A stretch of DNA of 5,302 nt from Rhodospirillales bacterium (GCA_023266795.1 JAHFPI010000136.1:1-5302), one strand, 5' to 3'; counted from the stretch's first letter, positions 1 through 5,302 are shown. Numbers and translations: made by a program. The notes: generated from the sequence alone by a model not told the origin.

Positions 1-1549
1 TGACGATCACCGGCACATCTTCGTCAATCAGGGCAATGGGCCCGTGTTTCATTTCACCGGAAGCGTAGCCTTCGGCATGGATATAGGAGATTTCTTTCAG
101 TTTCAGCGCGCCTTCGAGGGCAATTGGGTAGGCTGTGCCGCGTCCGAGATAGAGAACATCCCGCGCTTCGGCGATCTGGTGCGCCATGACCTGTATTTTC
201 TCGTCATGGTTCAGCAGTTCGGCGAAGCGGGAAGGAAGTTCGCGCAGCGCCGATGTCAGCTGTTTTTCGCGGACGGCGGAAATGCTGCCTTTTTTGCAGG
301 CCAGCGCGATCGCGAGGCAGGCGAGGGTCGTCAGCTGCGTCGTGAAAGCCTTGGTGGAGGCGACGCCGATTTCCGGCCCCGCCAGCGTGCGCAGGACATG
401 ATGCGACTCGCGCTCGATCGTGCTTTCGATGGTGTTGAGCAGGGAGACGATTTTCTGTCCCTGACGCTTGGCATAGCGCAGCGCTTCCAGCGTATCCAGC
501 GTTTCGCCGGATTGTGAAATGAACAGCGCCGCCCCGCCTTCCGGCATCGGCGCTTCGCGGTAGCGGAATTCGGAGGCGATGTCGGTTTCGACGGGAATGC
601 GGGCGATCTGCTCCAGCCAGTATTTCGCCACCATACCCGCATAAAACGCAGTGCCGCAGGCGGAAATGGTGATACGCGGCGCAGCGGCAAGGGAGAGGAT
701 TTCATCGGGCAGGGTGATATGCCCCGTGGTCGGGTTGATGTAGGTGTTGAGTGTGTCGGCGATGACCGAGGGCTGCTCGTAGATTTCCTTGAGCATGAAG
801 TGGCGGTATTTACCCTTGCCCATGATCGCGCCGGATTGCGCGGTGGTGCGGATTTCGCGCTCGACTTTCCTGCCGTGGATGTCGCGGATGGTGACGCCGG
901 AACGGCTCATATTCACGCGGTCGCCGTCCTCCAGAAAGCTGATTTTGCTGGTCAGCGGGGCGAGGGCGTAGGAGTCCGAGGCAAGGAACATTTCGCCCTT
1001 GCCGTAGCCGATGGCCAGCGGTGTGCCGAAACGTGCGCCGATCATCAGGTTTTCCTCGCCGGTGAAAATCATTGCAATCGCAAAAGCGCCTTTGAGACGG
1101 GCGAGGGCGGCGTCGACGGCCTGCTCCGGTTTCAGTCCCTGACGGATGTATTGGGTGACGAGGTGGGCAATGACTTCGGTATCCGTATCCGTTTCGAAAC
1201 GGCACTGGGATTTTTGCAGCTCTTCTTTCAGTTCCTGATAATTCTCGATGATGCCGTTATGCACGACCGCGACCTGATCCGTCGCGTGCGGATGGGCGTT
1301 GCGCTCCGTCGGGTTGCCATGCGTCGCCCAGCGGGTATGGCCGATACCGACCGTGCCGCCAAGAGGCTCTTTTTTCAGTTTGTCGGAGAGGTTGATGAGT
1401 TTGCCTTCAGCGCGGCGGCGCTCGATTTTGCCGTTCACCAGCGTGGCAATCCCTGCGCTGTCATAGCCGCGATATTCAAGCCGCTTTAGCCCCTCGACGA
1501 TCTGGGGGGCCGCTTCCGTTTTGCTGAGAATGCCGACGATACCGCACAT
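1..1549 (-). CDS. glmS: Glutamine--fructose-6-phosphate aminotransferase (isomerizing), 3' end outside window
   Basis: GlmS is the cytoplasmic enzyme that turns fructose-6-phosphate and glutamine into glucosamine-6-phosphate and glutamate, the first committed step to UDP-GlcNAc. I translated the frame from the ATG at 1549 to the window edge: 516 uninterrupted codons of the roughly 600 usual for the family, so about 90 C-terminal residues are missing. The N-terminus MCGIVGIL places the catalytic nucleophile Cys2 directly after Met, as required for a class II glutamine amidotransferase. YRGYDSAG, HTRWATHG and HNGIIENY follow. The two SIS sugar-isomerase domains show SACGTAFYAG, SQSGETLDTL, GPEIGVASTKAFTTQ and, near residues 483-508, KLKEISYIHAEGYASGEMKHGP, which carries the family's catalytic Glu (about 486) and His (about 502). 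The catalytic Lys near the C-terminus is off the window. The start is fixed by Cys2 and by an AAGGAA ribosome-binding site 7 bases upstream. The 16-base gap to the ORF before it leaves no room for a separate glmS ribozyme leader. Confidence 0.98.
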   Translation of the reverse strand, partial: MCGIVGILSKTEAAPQIVEGLKRLEYRGYDSAGIATLVNGKIERRRAEGKLINLSDKLKKEPLGGTVGIGHTRWATHGNPTERNAHPHATDQVAVVHNGIIENYQELKEELQKSQCRFETDTDTEVIAHLVTQYIRQGLKPEQAVDAALARLKGAFAIAMIFTGEENLMIGARFGTPLAIGYGKGEMFLASDSYALAPLTSKISFLEDGDRVNMSRSGVTIRDIHGRKVEREIRTTAQSGAIMGKGKYRHFMLKEIYEQPSVIADTLNTYINPTTGHITLPDEILSLAAAPRITISACGTAFYAGMVAKYWLEQIARIPVETDIASEFRYREAPMPEGGAALFISQSGETLDTLEALRYAKRQGQKIVSLLNTIESTIERESHHVLRTLAGPEIGVASTKAFTTQLTTLACLAIALACKKGSISAVREKQLTSALRELPSRFAELLNHDEKIQVMAHQIAEARDVLYLGRGTAYPIALEGALKLKEISYIHAEGYASGEMKHGPIALIDEDVPVIV

Positions 1550-1556
1550 ATGGTTT

Positions 1557-1562
1557 TTCCTT
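1557..1562 (-). promoter_or_regulatory. Ribosome-binding site of glmS
   Basis: AAGGAA on the minus strand lies 7 bases before the glmS ATG (1549) and only a few bases after the TAA of the preceding small ORF (1566-1568). This placement supports the chosen GlmS start. It also means ribosomes finishing the small ORF would stop almost on top of the glmS initiation site, so translational coupling is possible (inference). Confidence 0.7.
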
Positions 1563-1565
1563 TTT

Positions 1566-1880
1566 TTAATTTCTTGTCATCATTGAGAGGATAAATAAAA
1601 CATAATTAACGAAGATTAAAAGAATGGCCAATATAAGAGCAATAAGTGACCACTTAAGGTCTTTTTTCTTCCTTTTGATAAGGCTAATTACTGTCGTTAT
1701 AGCCAAAATTGGAGTTCCTAGAATACCCCAACAGAAAAAAAGCATAAAAATAAATTTAGACAGGTCAGGAGAGAATGATAGTAAAAAACTAATTGGCATA
1801 GTTAGGTCAGCTATTAAGAATGCTGATGGCACAGATAGTTTTAGGATTTTGTTATCAATTTTTTTAGTGACATTAATCAT
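1566..1880 (-). CDS. Small hypothetical membrane protein, AT-rich, just upstream of glmS
   Basis: I do not recognise this 104-residue protein. It shows three hydrophobic stretches that look like membrane helices: about residues 16-36 (SVPSAFLIADLTMPISFLLS), 42-68 (around FMLFFCWGILGTPILAITTV) and 77-99 (WSLIALILAILLIFVNYVLF). A strongly basic loop, KRKKKD, near residues 69-74 separates helices two and three and, by the positive-inside rule, is probably cytoplasmic. The N-terminus is short and polar with several lysines. There is no clear signal-peptidase site, so an inner-membrane location is inferred. The frame starts at ATG 1880 with only a weak purine-rich stretch (AAAGAAAAAG) upstream. 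Base composition is much richer in A/T than the glm genes on either side, suggesting recent arrival or relaxed selection. It ends 16 bases before glmS. The opposite strand also carries an 88-codon frame over the same bases, but the minus reading has the more coherent membrane-protein pattern. It could also be a non-coding AT-rich stretch that stays open by chance. Confidence 0.55.
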   Translation of the reverse strand: MINVTKKIDNKILKLSVPSAFLIADLTMPISFLLSFSPDLSKFIFMLFFCWGILGTPILAITTVISLIKRKKKDLKWSLIALILAILLIFVNYVLFILSMMTRN

Positions 1881-1900
1881 CGTGTTTTAACTTTTTCTTT

Positions 1901-1918
1901 TCTATCTCTATCTCTATC
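1901..1918. repeat. Short tandem repeat, three copies of TCTATC
   Basis: Three exact head-to-tail copies of the hexamer TCTATC (GATAGA on the minus strand) run directly into the first GC-rich palindromic unit. The tract lies in the non-coding gap between the GIY-YIG gene and the small membrane ORF. Such a run could vary in copy number by slippage; no function is visible. Confidence 0.75.
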
Positions 1919-1943
1919 GCCATCCCCGCGCAGGCGGGGATCC
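1918..1943 (+). repeat. REP-like palindromic unit, copy 1
   Basis: The core is a perfect hairpin: ATCCCCGC (1922-1929), loop GCAG (1930-1933), GCGGGGAT (1934-1941). Bases 1918-1939 recur in inverted orientation at 1986-2007 with a single mismatch (21 of 22). A GC-rich palindrome of 20-25 bases in an intergenic gap and present as an inverted pair is the typical look of bacterial REP-type or similar dispersed palindromic elements. Dispersal elsewhere in the genome is inferred and cannot be seen from this window. No T-run directly follows the stem on the minus strand, so I do not call it a terminator for the gene upstream. Confidence 0.7.
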
Positions 1944-1962
1944 GGCATGCTTTTTATAAATG

Positions 1963-1976
1963 CTGCCTGTCGGCAG
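1963..1976. repeat. Small hairpin between the two palindromic units
   Basis: CTGCC (1963-1967), loop TGTC (1968-1971), GGCAG (1972-1976) forms a perfect 5-base-pair stem. It sits in the 46-base spacer between the two REP-like units, which also contains an AT-rich patch (TTTTTATAAA, 1951-1960). Adjacent GGGGCC and GGCCCC (1976-1988) offer an alternative pairing that would compete with the second unit's own hairpin. The stem is short and could be coincidental in GC-rich sequence. Confidence 0.4.
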
Positions 1977-1983
1977 GGGCCAG

Positions 1984-2007
1984 GCCCCCGCCTGCGCGGG
2001 GGTGGCG
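1984..2007 (-). repeat. REP-like palindromic unit, copy 2 (inverted relative to copy 1)
   Basis: This unit contains a 7-base-pair hairpin, CCCCCGC (1985-1991), loop CTGC (1992-1995), GCGGGGG (1996-2002). Read on the minus strand, bases 2007-1986 match copy 1 except for one base, including the CGCCA flank and the GCAG loop. The two copies in opposite orientation with a 46-base spacer resemble paired REP arrangements, and the whole block (1918-2007) could fold into one long cruciform or RNA hairpin. The unit lies 29 bases past the stop codon of the GIY-YIG gene. Confidence 0.7.
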
Positions 2008-2035
2008 TTGGGGTTGTTCGTGTGGCTGCAGCTTA

Positions 2036-2326
2036 TTAGCAAATTTTCTCATACAAGTCCTCCCAGGTAGGGTTCATTTCTTCGATAATGCGCATCTTCC
2101 ACGGGCGTTCCCATTTCTTCAGTTGCTTTTCGCGCTTTAAAGCGGCGTCGTAGTTGTCAAAAATCTCGTAGTAAACCAGATTTTTTATCCCGTATTTTTT
2201 GGTAAAACCTTTTGCCAGTTCATTCTTGTGTTCCCAGACGCGTTTTACCAAGTCTTCGGTGAATCCCGTATAAAAAGTGCTGTTCCTTCCTTTTGCCAAT
2301 ATATAAACGTAGTACCGCTTCTCCAT
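2036..2326 (-). CDS. GIY-YIG nuclease-superfamily small protein (URI-like single domain)
   Basis: This 96-residue protein is a stand-alone GIY-YIG domain. The first signature is RYYVYILAKG (about 4-13, VYI in the GIY position) and the second is FYTGFT (18-23, YTG in the YIG position). DLVKRVWEHK follows with the family's Arg (about 29), then FTKKYGIKNLVYYE, REKQLKKW with the candidate metal-binding Glu (about 66), and the usual C-terminal NPTWEDLY. The length is normal for this compact class. Proteins of this superfamily cut DNA, but the cellular role of the small stand-alone members is largely unknown, so I infer no substrate. The ATG at 2326 is chosen because the domain begins immediately after it; the frame is also open for 53 codons upstream, but there it is a low-complexity shadow of glmU. 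It starts 7 bases after the glmU stop, so it is probably co-transcribed and perhaps translationally coupled. An AAGGAT sequence lies about 14 bases upstream, rather far for a strong ribosome-binding site. The REP-like repeats follow its 3' end. Confidence 0.9.
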   Translation of the reverse strand: MEKRYYVYILAKGRNSTFYTGFTEDLVKRVWEHKNELAKGFTKKYGIKNLVYYEIFDNYDAALKREKQLKKWERPWKMRIIEEMNPTWEDLYEKIC

Positions 2327-2333
2327 TTTTCTC

Positions 2334-3686
2334 TTACTTATCCTTCTTCGCTTTTTCTTTGATCTTTTTCTGCCGGAATTCGGGCGCCCAGCCGTCTTTG
2401 TTGATTTGCGGGGCGCGGGTGATGCCGAGGGCGTTGTCCGGTACGTCCTGGCCGATCGTGCTGCCCGCGCCGACATAGGCCCCATTGCCGACAGTAACCG
2501 GCGCGACCAGTGCCGTGTTGGAGCCGATAAAGGCTTCTTTGCCGATTTTTGTTTTGTATTTCAAAAATCCGTCATAGTTGCAGGTGACCGTGCCCGCGCC
2601 GATATTGGCTTTCTCGCCGACGTCTGCGTCGCCCAGATATGACAGGTGGTTCGCCTTGGCGCCCGCGCCGATAGAGGTGTTTTTTGTTTCGACAAAGTTG
2701 CCGACTTTTGCGCCCTTGCCGATCTTGCTGCCGGGACGGAGGCGGGCAAAAGGCCCGATTTTCGCGCCGTCCGCAAGATCCGCGCCCTCGATGTGGCTAT
2801 GGGCGAAAATTTCGACGTTGTTGCCGACCTTGACGCCTGAACCGAAAAAGACCTGCGGCTCGATTTTGACATCTTGGCCGATGACCGTATCGTAGCTGAA
2901 ATAAACGCTCTCCGGATCAACCAGCGTCGCGCCGTTGAGCATATGCTTTTCGCGGAGTTTCCGCTGGGCAAGTTTCTCGACCTTCGCCAGATCCACGCGC
3001 GAATTGATGCCCTCCATTTCGTCAGCGGGGATTTCCACGACGTGCGTCTGGCGGTTGTCTTTGCGCGCGATGGCGGGCAGGTCGGTCAGGTAATATTCGC
3101 CCTGCGCGTTGTTATTGCTGATCTGGCCGAGCCATTTGAATAGCTGCGTCCCGTCGGCGCAGACGATGCCGCCGTTGCAGAGAGTGATATTTTTTTCCTC
3201 ATCTGTGGCGTCTTTAAATTCAACAATTTTTTTGAGCGTGTCGTCGTCGTCCAGCACCATGCGGCCATAGGTGTTGGGGAGAGGCGCGCGCATACCGGAG
3301 AAGGTAAGGCCGATCGCCGGAAACTGGCGGCGGATATCGAGCATCTTTTGCAGCGTCGGCGCGGTGACCAGCGGCGTATCGCCGAACAGGATCAGGATGT
3401 CGCCGTCAAAGTCCTTGAAATGATCTTTTGCCGCGAGGGCTGCGCCGCCGGTGCCGTTGGCGATATGCTGGACGGCCGTTGCATGCGGTTTGACGGCTTC
3501 TGTCATCTGCTCCATGTCGGCGCCGATGACGACAACGATTTTATCAGGGTTGAGGGCTTCGGCAGCGGCGATGACGTGCCCCACCATTGCGCGGCCCGCC
3601 ACCTTGTGCAGGGGTTTGGGTATCGCCGATTTCATGCGCGTGCCTTTGCCCGCAGCGAGAATGATGCAGCCGAGTTTTTTTGTCAT
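2334..3686 (-). CDS. glmU: Bifunctional GlmU: GlcN-1-P N-acetyltransferase / GlcNAc-1-P uridylyltransferase
   Basis: GlmU acetylates glucosamine-1-phosphate with acetyl-CoA and then transfers UMP from UTP to give UDP-GlcNAc, the precursor of peptidoglycan and lipopolysaccharide. It is a cytoplasmic trimer in known cases. The 450-residue product is full length. The N-terminal pyrophosphorylase domain (about 1-230) has the nucleotide-binding loop LAAGKGTRMKSAIPKPLHKV (10-29), NGTGGA, FGDTPL with the metal-binding Asp (about 103), EYYLTDL (197-203) and GINSR with the second metal-binding Asn (about 228). The C-terminal left-handed beta-helix (about 255-425) shows hexapeptide repeats, RLRPGSKIG, VGNFVETKN, NHLSYLGDADVG with the catalytic His (about 347), NIGAGTVTCNYDG, and FIGSNTALVAPVTVG. 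The last 20 residues form a lysine-rich tail. The ATG at 3686 is preceded by a weak GGGGAC about 10 bases upstream, and the family's N-terminus begins right there. It lies 89 bases after the DUF3108 gene and 7 bases before the GIY-YIG gene. Confidence 0.98.
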   Translation of the reverse strand: MTKKLGCIILAAGKGTRMKSAIPKPLHKVAGRAMVGHVIAAAEALNPDKIVVVIGADMEQMTEAVKPHATAVQHIANGTGGAALAAKDHFKDFDGDILILFGDTPLVTAPTLQKMLDIRRQFPAIGLTFSGMRAPLPNTYGRMVLDDDDTLKKIVEFKDATDEEKNITLCNGGIVCADGTQLFKWLGQISNNNAQGEYYLTDLPAIARKDNRQTHVVEIPADEMEGINSRVDLAKVEKLAQRKLREKHMLNGATLVDPESVYFSYDTVIGQDVKIEPQVFFGSGVKVGNNVEIFAHSHIEGADLADGAKIGPFARLRPGSKIGKGAKVGNFVETKNTSIGAGAKANHLSYLGDADVGEKANIGAGTVTCNYDGFLKYKTKIGKEAFIGSNTALVAPVTVGNGAYVGAGSTIGQDVPDNALGITRAPQINKDGWAPEFRQKKIKEKAKKDK

Positions 3687-3703
3687 ATGTGAGTGTCCCC
3701 GTA

Positions 3704-3722
3704 ATTCATGCCCTATTCATGC
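3704..3722. repeat. Direct repeat ATTCATGC x2 upstream of glmU
   Basis: Two exact copies of ATTCATGC (3704-3711 and 3715-3722; GCATGAAT on the glmU strand) are separated by 3 bases, giving an 11-base period, close to one turn of the helix. They sit 18-36 bases before the glmU start in the 89-base gap between the DUF3108 gene and glmU. This would suit a protein-binding site or a partial operator, but no known motif is recognised and chance is possible. I see no convincing promoter elements in this gap. Confidence 0.4.
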
Positions 3723-3775
3723 AAGGAATGGCGCCTGCATCAAGTCACAGTTTGTTGCAGCGGATTACAATGTTA

Positions 3776-4657
3776 TCAGTTGTCCGTGCCATTGGAAAGG
3801 TGGGCGACGACAGAGCCGTAGGCGCTGGCGATTTCCATGCGTACCGGAACCATCTGACCGCTGTCTTTCATGCGGGCGAGCCAGAGTGTCGGGAGTTTGT
3901 GGCGTTCTTCAGTGTGGTTTTGTACCGCCATCCAGCCGCGTTTTGCGTCTTTCGGCTTGAATCCGGCGACGGGTTCGACTTTAAGCGTGCAGCGTATCGC
4001 TTCGCCTTCAAAACTGGAATACTTCGATGGGGCGAGCGTTTCCGTGCCTTCGTCGGTGAGGGCAATATTGAACCGGCGCTTGCCGTCAAAAACCGGAAAC
4101 TTGCCTGCGCATTTCTGGGTATTCTTGACGCTTTGCAGCATCGCCAGCGTGCCAGTCAGCAGATCCTGCGTGTCGTTTGCCAATGACTCATCGATATCGC
4201 GGTCAACGGTGGTTTTTGCGCCGTCCTGCGTTGTGGATTTGAGCACTTTGCCGCTGGGGCCGTAGTTCATTTCAGTGATTTTAACGCTGTCGCGCCAGGT
4301 GCTGCGCTCCGTATAAATCGTGGGGATGAGAACGCCTTTTTCAGCATGGCCGGAAGCGTTGAAGGACGCTTTCCACGGAAAGAGGCTGCCGATAAATCCC
4401 TGCGTTTCCGCCTTCAGCCCCATGTCATAGGCTTTTTTGTCCAGATCCATTATCAGTGTGGCGTTCAGCGCTTTAAAGCCGCCGGCATAAACATCGTATC
4501 TCAACGCCAGCTTGTGCTCCTGATCCATCGTATAGCGGAGGCTGGCGTCGTGATAACTGGGGTTCTCATAGCTCGCTCTTGCCGGTGTCGCGGAGACGTA
4601 TCCTGCAACAAGCATCATAGACATGGCGTAGCTAACTGATTTAAGCATATTTTTCAT
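3776..4657 (-). CDS. Exported DUF3108 domain-containing protein
   Basis: This 293-residue protein has a clear Sec signal peptide: a Lys-containing start (MKNMLKSV), a hydrophobic core around AMSMMLVAGYV, and a likely cleavage site after ATPARA (residue 28). The mature part is therefore periplasmic or outer-membrane associated. The body matches my recollection of DUF3108 proteins: LRYDVYAGGFKALNATLIMD near 52-71, an IPTIYTERSTWRD segment near 111-123, NYGPSGKV near 131-138, then DTQDLLTGTLAMLQSV with CAGKFPVFDGKRRFNI near 183-198. Two cysteines remain in the mature protein (about 183 and 223) and could form a disulfide in the periplasm. The molecular function of the family is not established; an envelope role is inferred from export and from its place before glmU. 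The ATG at 4657 has an AGAAGAAA purine tract 7 bases upstream; a second Met at residue 4 lacks one. It is separated from purA by 92 AT-rich bases and from glmU by 89. Confidence 0.85.
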   Translation of the reverse strand: MKNMLKSVSYAMSMMLVAGYVSATPARASYENPSYHDASLRYTMDQEHKLALRYDVYAGGFKALNATLIMDLDKKAYDMGLKAETQGFIGSLFPWKASFNASGHAEKGVLIPTIYTERSTWRDSVKITEMNYGPSGKVLKSTTQDGAKTTVDRDIDESLANDTQDLLTGTLAMLQSVKNTQKCAGKFPVFDGKRRFNIALTDEGTETLAPSKYSSFEGEAIRCTLKVEPVAGFKPKDAKRGWMAVQNHTEERHKLPTLWLARMKDSGQMVPVRMEIASAYGSVVAHLSNGTDN

Positions 4658-4681
4658 ATTTAAATTTCTTCTGTCTCAACG

Positions 4682-4710
4682 ATACTAAAATCATCTTAGA
4701 ATCTTAGTAT
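4682..4710. repeat. Interrupted palindrome upstream of the DUF3108 gene
   Basis: ATACTAA (4682-4688) and TTAGTAT (4704-4710) are perfect inverted arms of 7 bases around a 15-base spacer; the spacer adds two nearby copies of ATCTTAG (4694-4700 partly, and 4702-4707). It lies 25-53 bases before the DUF3108 start codon and overlaps a possible -10 box, so a regulator-binding site is plausible. It is AT-rich with a long loop, so it is not a convincing terminator for purA. Low-complexity AT sequence makes chance pairing likely enough to keep confidence low. Confidence 0.35.
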
Positions 4711-4757
4711 AAGCTAAAAGCTGTCGAGAGTGTATAAAACTTATGACAATTAGTCAA
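4700..4757 (-). promoter_or_regulatory. Possible promoter region for the DUF3108 gene (and perhaps glmU)
   Basis: The AT-rich gap after purA contains, on the minus strand, TATACT (4711-4706), one base away from the consensus -10 box, with only a poor -35 at the proper distance. A second option is TTGACT (4757-4752), overlapping the purA stop codon, with TATACA 15 bases further on; that spacing is shorter than usual. Either would start transcription a few tens of bases before the DUF3108 ATG at 4657. The call rests on hexamer resemblance only and assumes a sigma-70-like consensus. Confidence 0.3.
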
Positions 4758-5302
4758 GGGAAAAAGGATCCTCAATCAGAATTGTATCCTCTCTTTCCGG
4801 ACTTGTCGAGATAACAGCGGCCGGAACTCCTATTAACTCGTTGATTCTACTAACGTATTTAAGTGCTTTTTCCGGCAGGTTTTTGAGCTGGCGGACGCCT
4901 TGCAGCGGTGTTTGCCAGCCGGGCAGGGTTTCGTAGATTGGTTTTACTTCGGCCTGTAGGTCCGAGGAGGCAGGCAGGTAGTCGTATTTTTTGCCGCGAC
5001 ATTCGTAGCCGATACAGATTTTTATTTCCTTCAATGTGTCCATCACATCGAGCTTGGTCAGGGCGATGCCGTGGAGGCCGCTGACCTTGACGGCCTGCCG
5101 CACCTGCGCCGCATCGAACCAGCCGCAGCGGCGTTTCCGGCCGGTGGTGGTGCCGAATTCGTGGCCGCGCTGGCTGAGTGTTTCGCCGACATCGTCCGTC
5201 AGTTCGGTGGGGAAGGGGCCGGAGCCGACACGGGTGGTATAGGCTTTGGTGATGCCGAGCACATAGCCGACCTGGTCAGCGCCGCTGCCCGATCCGATGG
5301 CG
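4750..5302 (-). CDS. purA: Adenylosuccinate synthetase, C-terminal part (5' end outside window)
   Basis: PurA joins IMP and aspartate using GTP to form adenylosuccinate, the first step from IMP to AMP in the cytoplasm. The frame is open from the window edge at 5302 to the TAA at 4750-4752 and encodes 183 residues of the roughly 430 usual for the family, so the N-terminal GTP-binding half is missing. Visible signatures are VLGITKAYTTRVGSGPFPTE, the conserved loop TTTGRKRRCGWFDA that contacts IMP and aspartate, and LTKLDVMD, whose TKLD motif recognises the guanine base. IYETLPGW and ELIGVPAAVISTSPERED follow, ending in EDPFSLD. No frameshift or missing key residue is seen in the part present. 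A GTG within the frame at 5262 is an internal Val codon in YVLGITKAY, not a start. The gene runs towards the DUF3108 gene with a 92-base gap and no clear terminator between them. Confidence 0.97.
   Translation of the reverse strand, partial: AIGSGSGADQVGYVLGITKAYTTRVGSGPFPTELTDDVGETLSQRGHEFGTTTGRKRRCGWFDAAQVRQAVKVSGLHGIALTKLDVMDTLKEIKICIGYECRGKKYDYLPASSDLQAEVKPIYETLPGWQTPLQGVRQLKNLPEKALKYVSRINELIGVPAAVISTSPEREDTILIEDPFSLD

Noticed and set aside
44..517. Plus-strand open frame of 157 codons
   Set aside because: Antisense shadow of the SIS domains of glmS; composition-driven, with no domain signatures.
719..1489. Plus-strand open frame of 256 codons
   Set aside because: It lies entirely antisense to glmS, whose minus-strand reading is an unmistakable, uninterrupted enzyme. 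Long antisense frames are expected in GC-rich coding DNA, and the translation shows no recognisable domain.
1550..1565. glmS ribozyme (GlcN6P-activated) leader
   Set aside because: Known glmS ribozymes occupy well over 100 bases of 5' leader, mainly in Firmicutes. Only 16 bases separate the preceding stop codon from glmS, and I see no matching fold.
1624..1890. Plus-strand open frame of 88 codons opposite the small membrane ORF
   Set aside because: The same AT-rich bases are open on both strands. The minus reading has three well-formed hydrophobic segments, lies in line with all other genes and ends next to glmS. The plus reading is less coherent, though I cannot exclude it completely.
1918..2007. 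Rho-independent terminator after the GIY-YIG gene
   Set aside because: The hairpins are strong, but neither is immediately followed by a run of T on the minus strand. The one TTTTT run (1951-1955) lies on the plus strand several bases past the first stem, with no plus-strand gene to terminate.
1901..2007. CRISPR array
   Set aside because: There are only two palindromic units, in opposite orientation, with a single 46-base spacer. CRISPR repeats run in the same direction with regular spacers, and no cas gene is present.
2327..2485. N-terminal extension of the GIY-YIG protein to 149 residues
   Set aside because: The additional 53 residues overlap glmU in another frame and are a Lys/Arg/Ser-rich out-of-frame reading. 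The GIY-YIG domain starts right at the ATG at 2326, matching the normal family N-terminus.
3868..4089. Extra minus-strand frame of 73 codons inside the DUF3108 gene
   Set aside because: It is an out-of-frame shadow; the main frame has a signal peptide and family-like segments over the same bases.

Overview
The window looks like chromosomal DNA from a Gram-negative bacterium, most likely an alphaproteobacterium. GlmS, GlmU and PurA all read as ordinary proteobacterial orthologues, and a DUF3108-type exported protein sits among them. The lineage is my inference from protein style and cannot be fixed further without searches.

Every gene I accept lies on the minus strand, so transcription runs from right to left: purA (3' part only, 5302-4750), then an exported DUF3108-family protein (4657-3776), glmU (3686-2334), a small GIY-YIG nuclease-family protein (2326-2036), a palindrome-rich GC repeat patch (about 1901-2007), a very AT-rich small membrane protein (1880-1566), and glmS (1549 to beyond position 1, lacking its C-terminus). 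Both window ends cut through genes. All long plus-strand frames are antisense shadows of these genes.

The functional theme is amino-sugar nucleotide supply for the cell envelope. GlmS makes glucosamine-6-phosphate from fructose-6-phosphate and glutamine. GlmU carries out the last two steps to UDP-GlcNAc, the precursor of peptidoglycan and lipopolysaccharide. GlmM, which converts GlcN-6-P to GlcN-1-P, is not in the window. PurA belongs to AMP synthesis and is separated from the next gene by a 92-base AT-rich gap that may hold a promoter.

The part that is not ordinary is 1550-2333, between glmU and glmS. A GIY-YIG gene follows glmU by 7 bases. It is trailed by an imperfect inverted pair of GC-rich palindromic units resembling REP elements. 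Next comes a low-GC, three-helix membrane ORF ending 16 bases before glmS. This looks like an accessory insertion into a glmU-glmS neighbourhood. I see no CRISPR array, tRNA, rRNA, transposase or convincing new multi-gene system.
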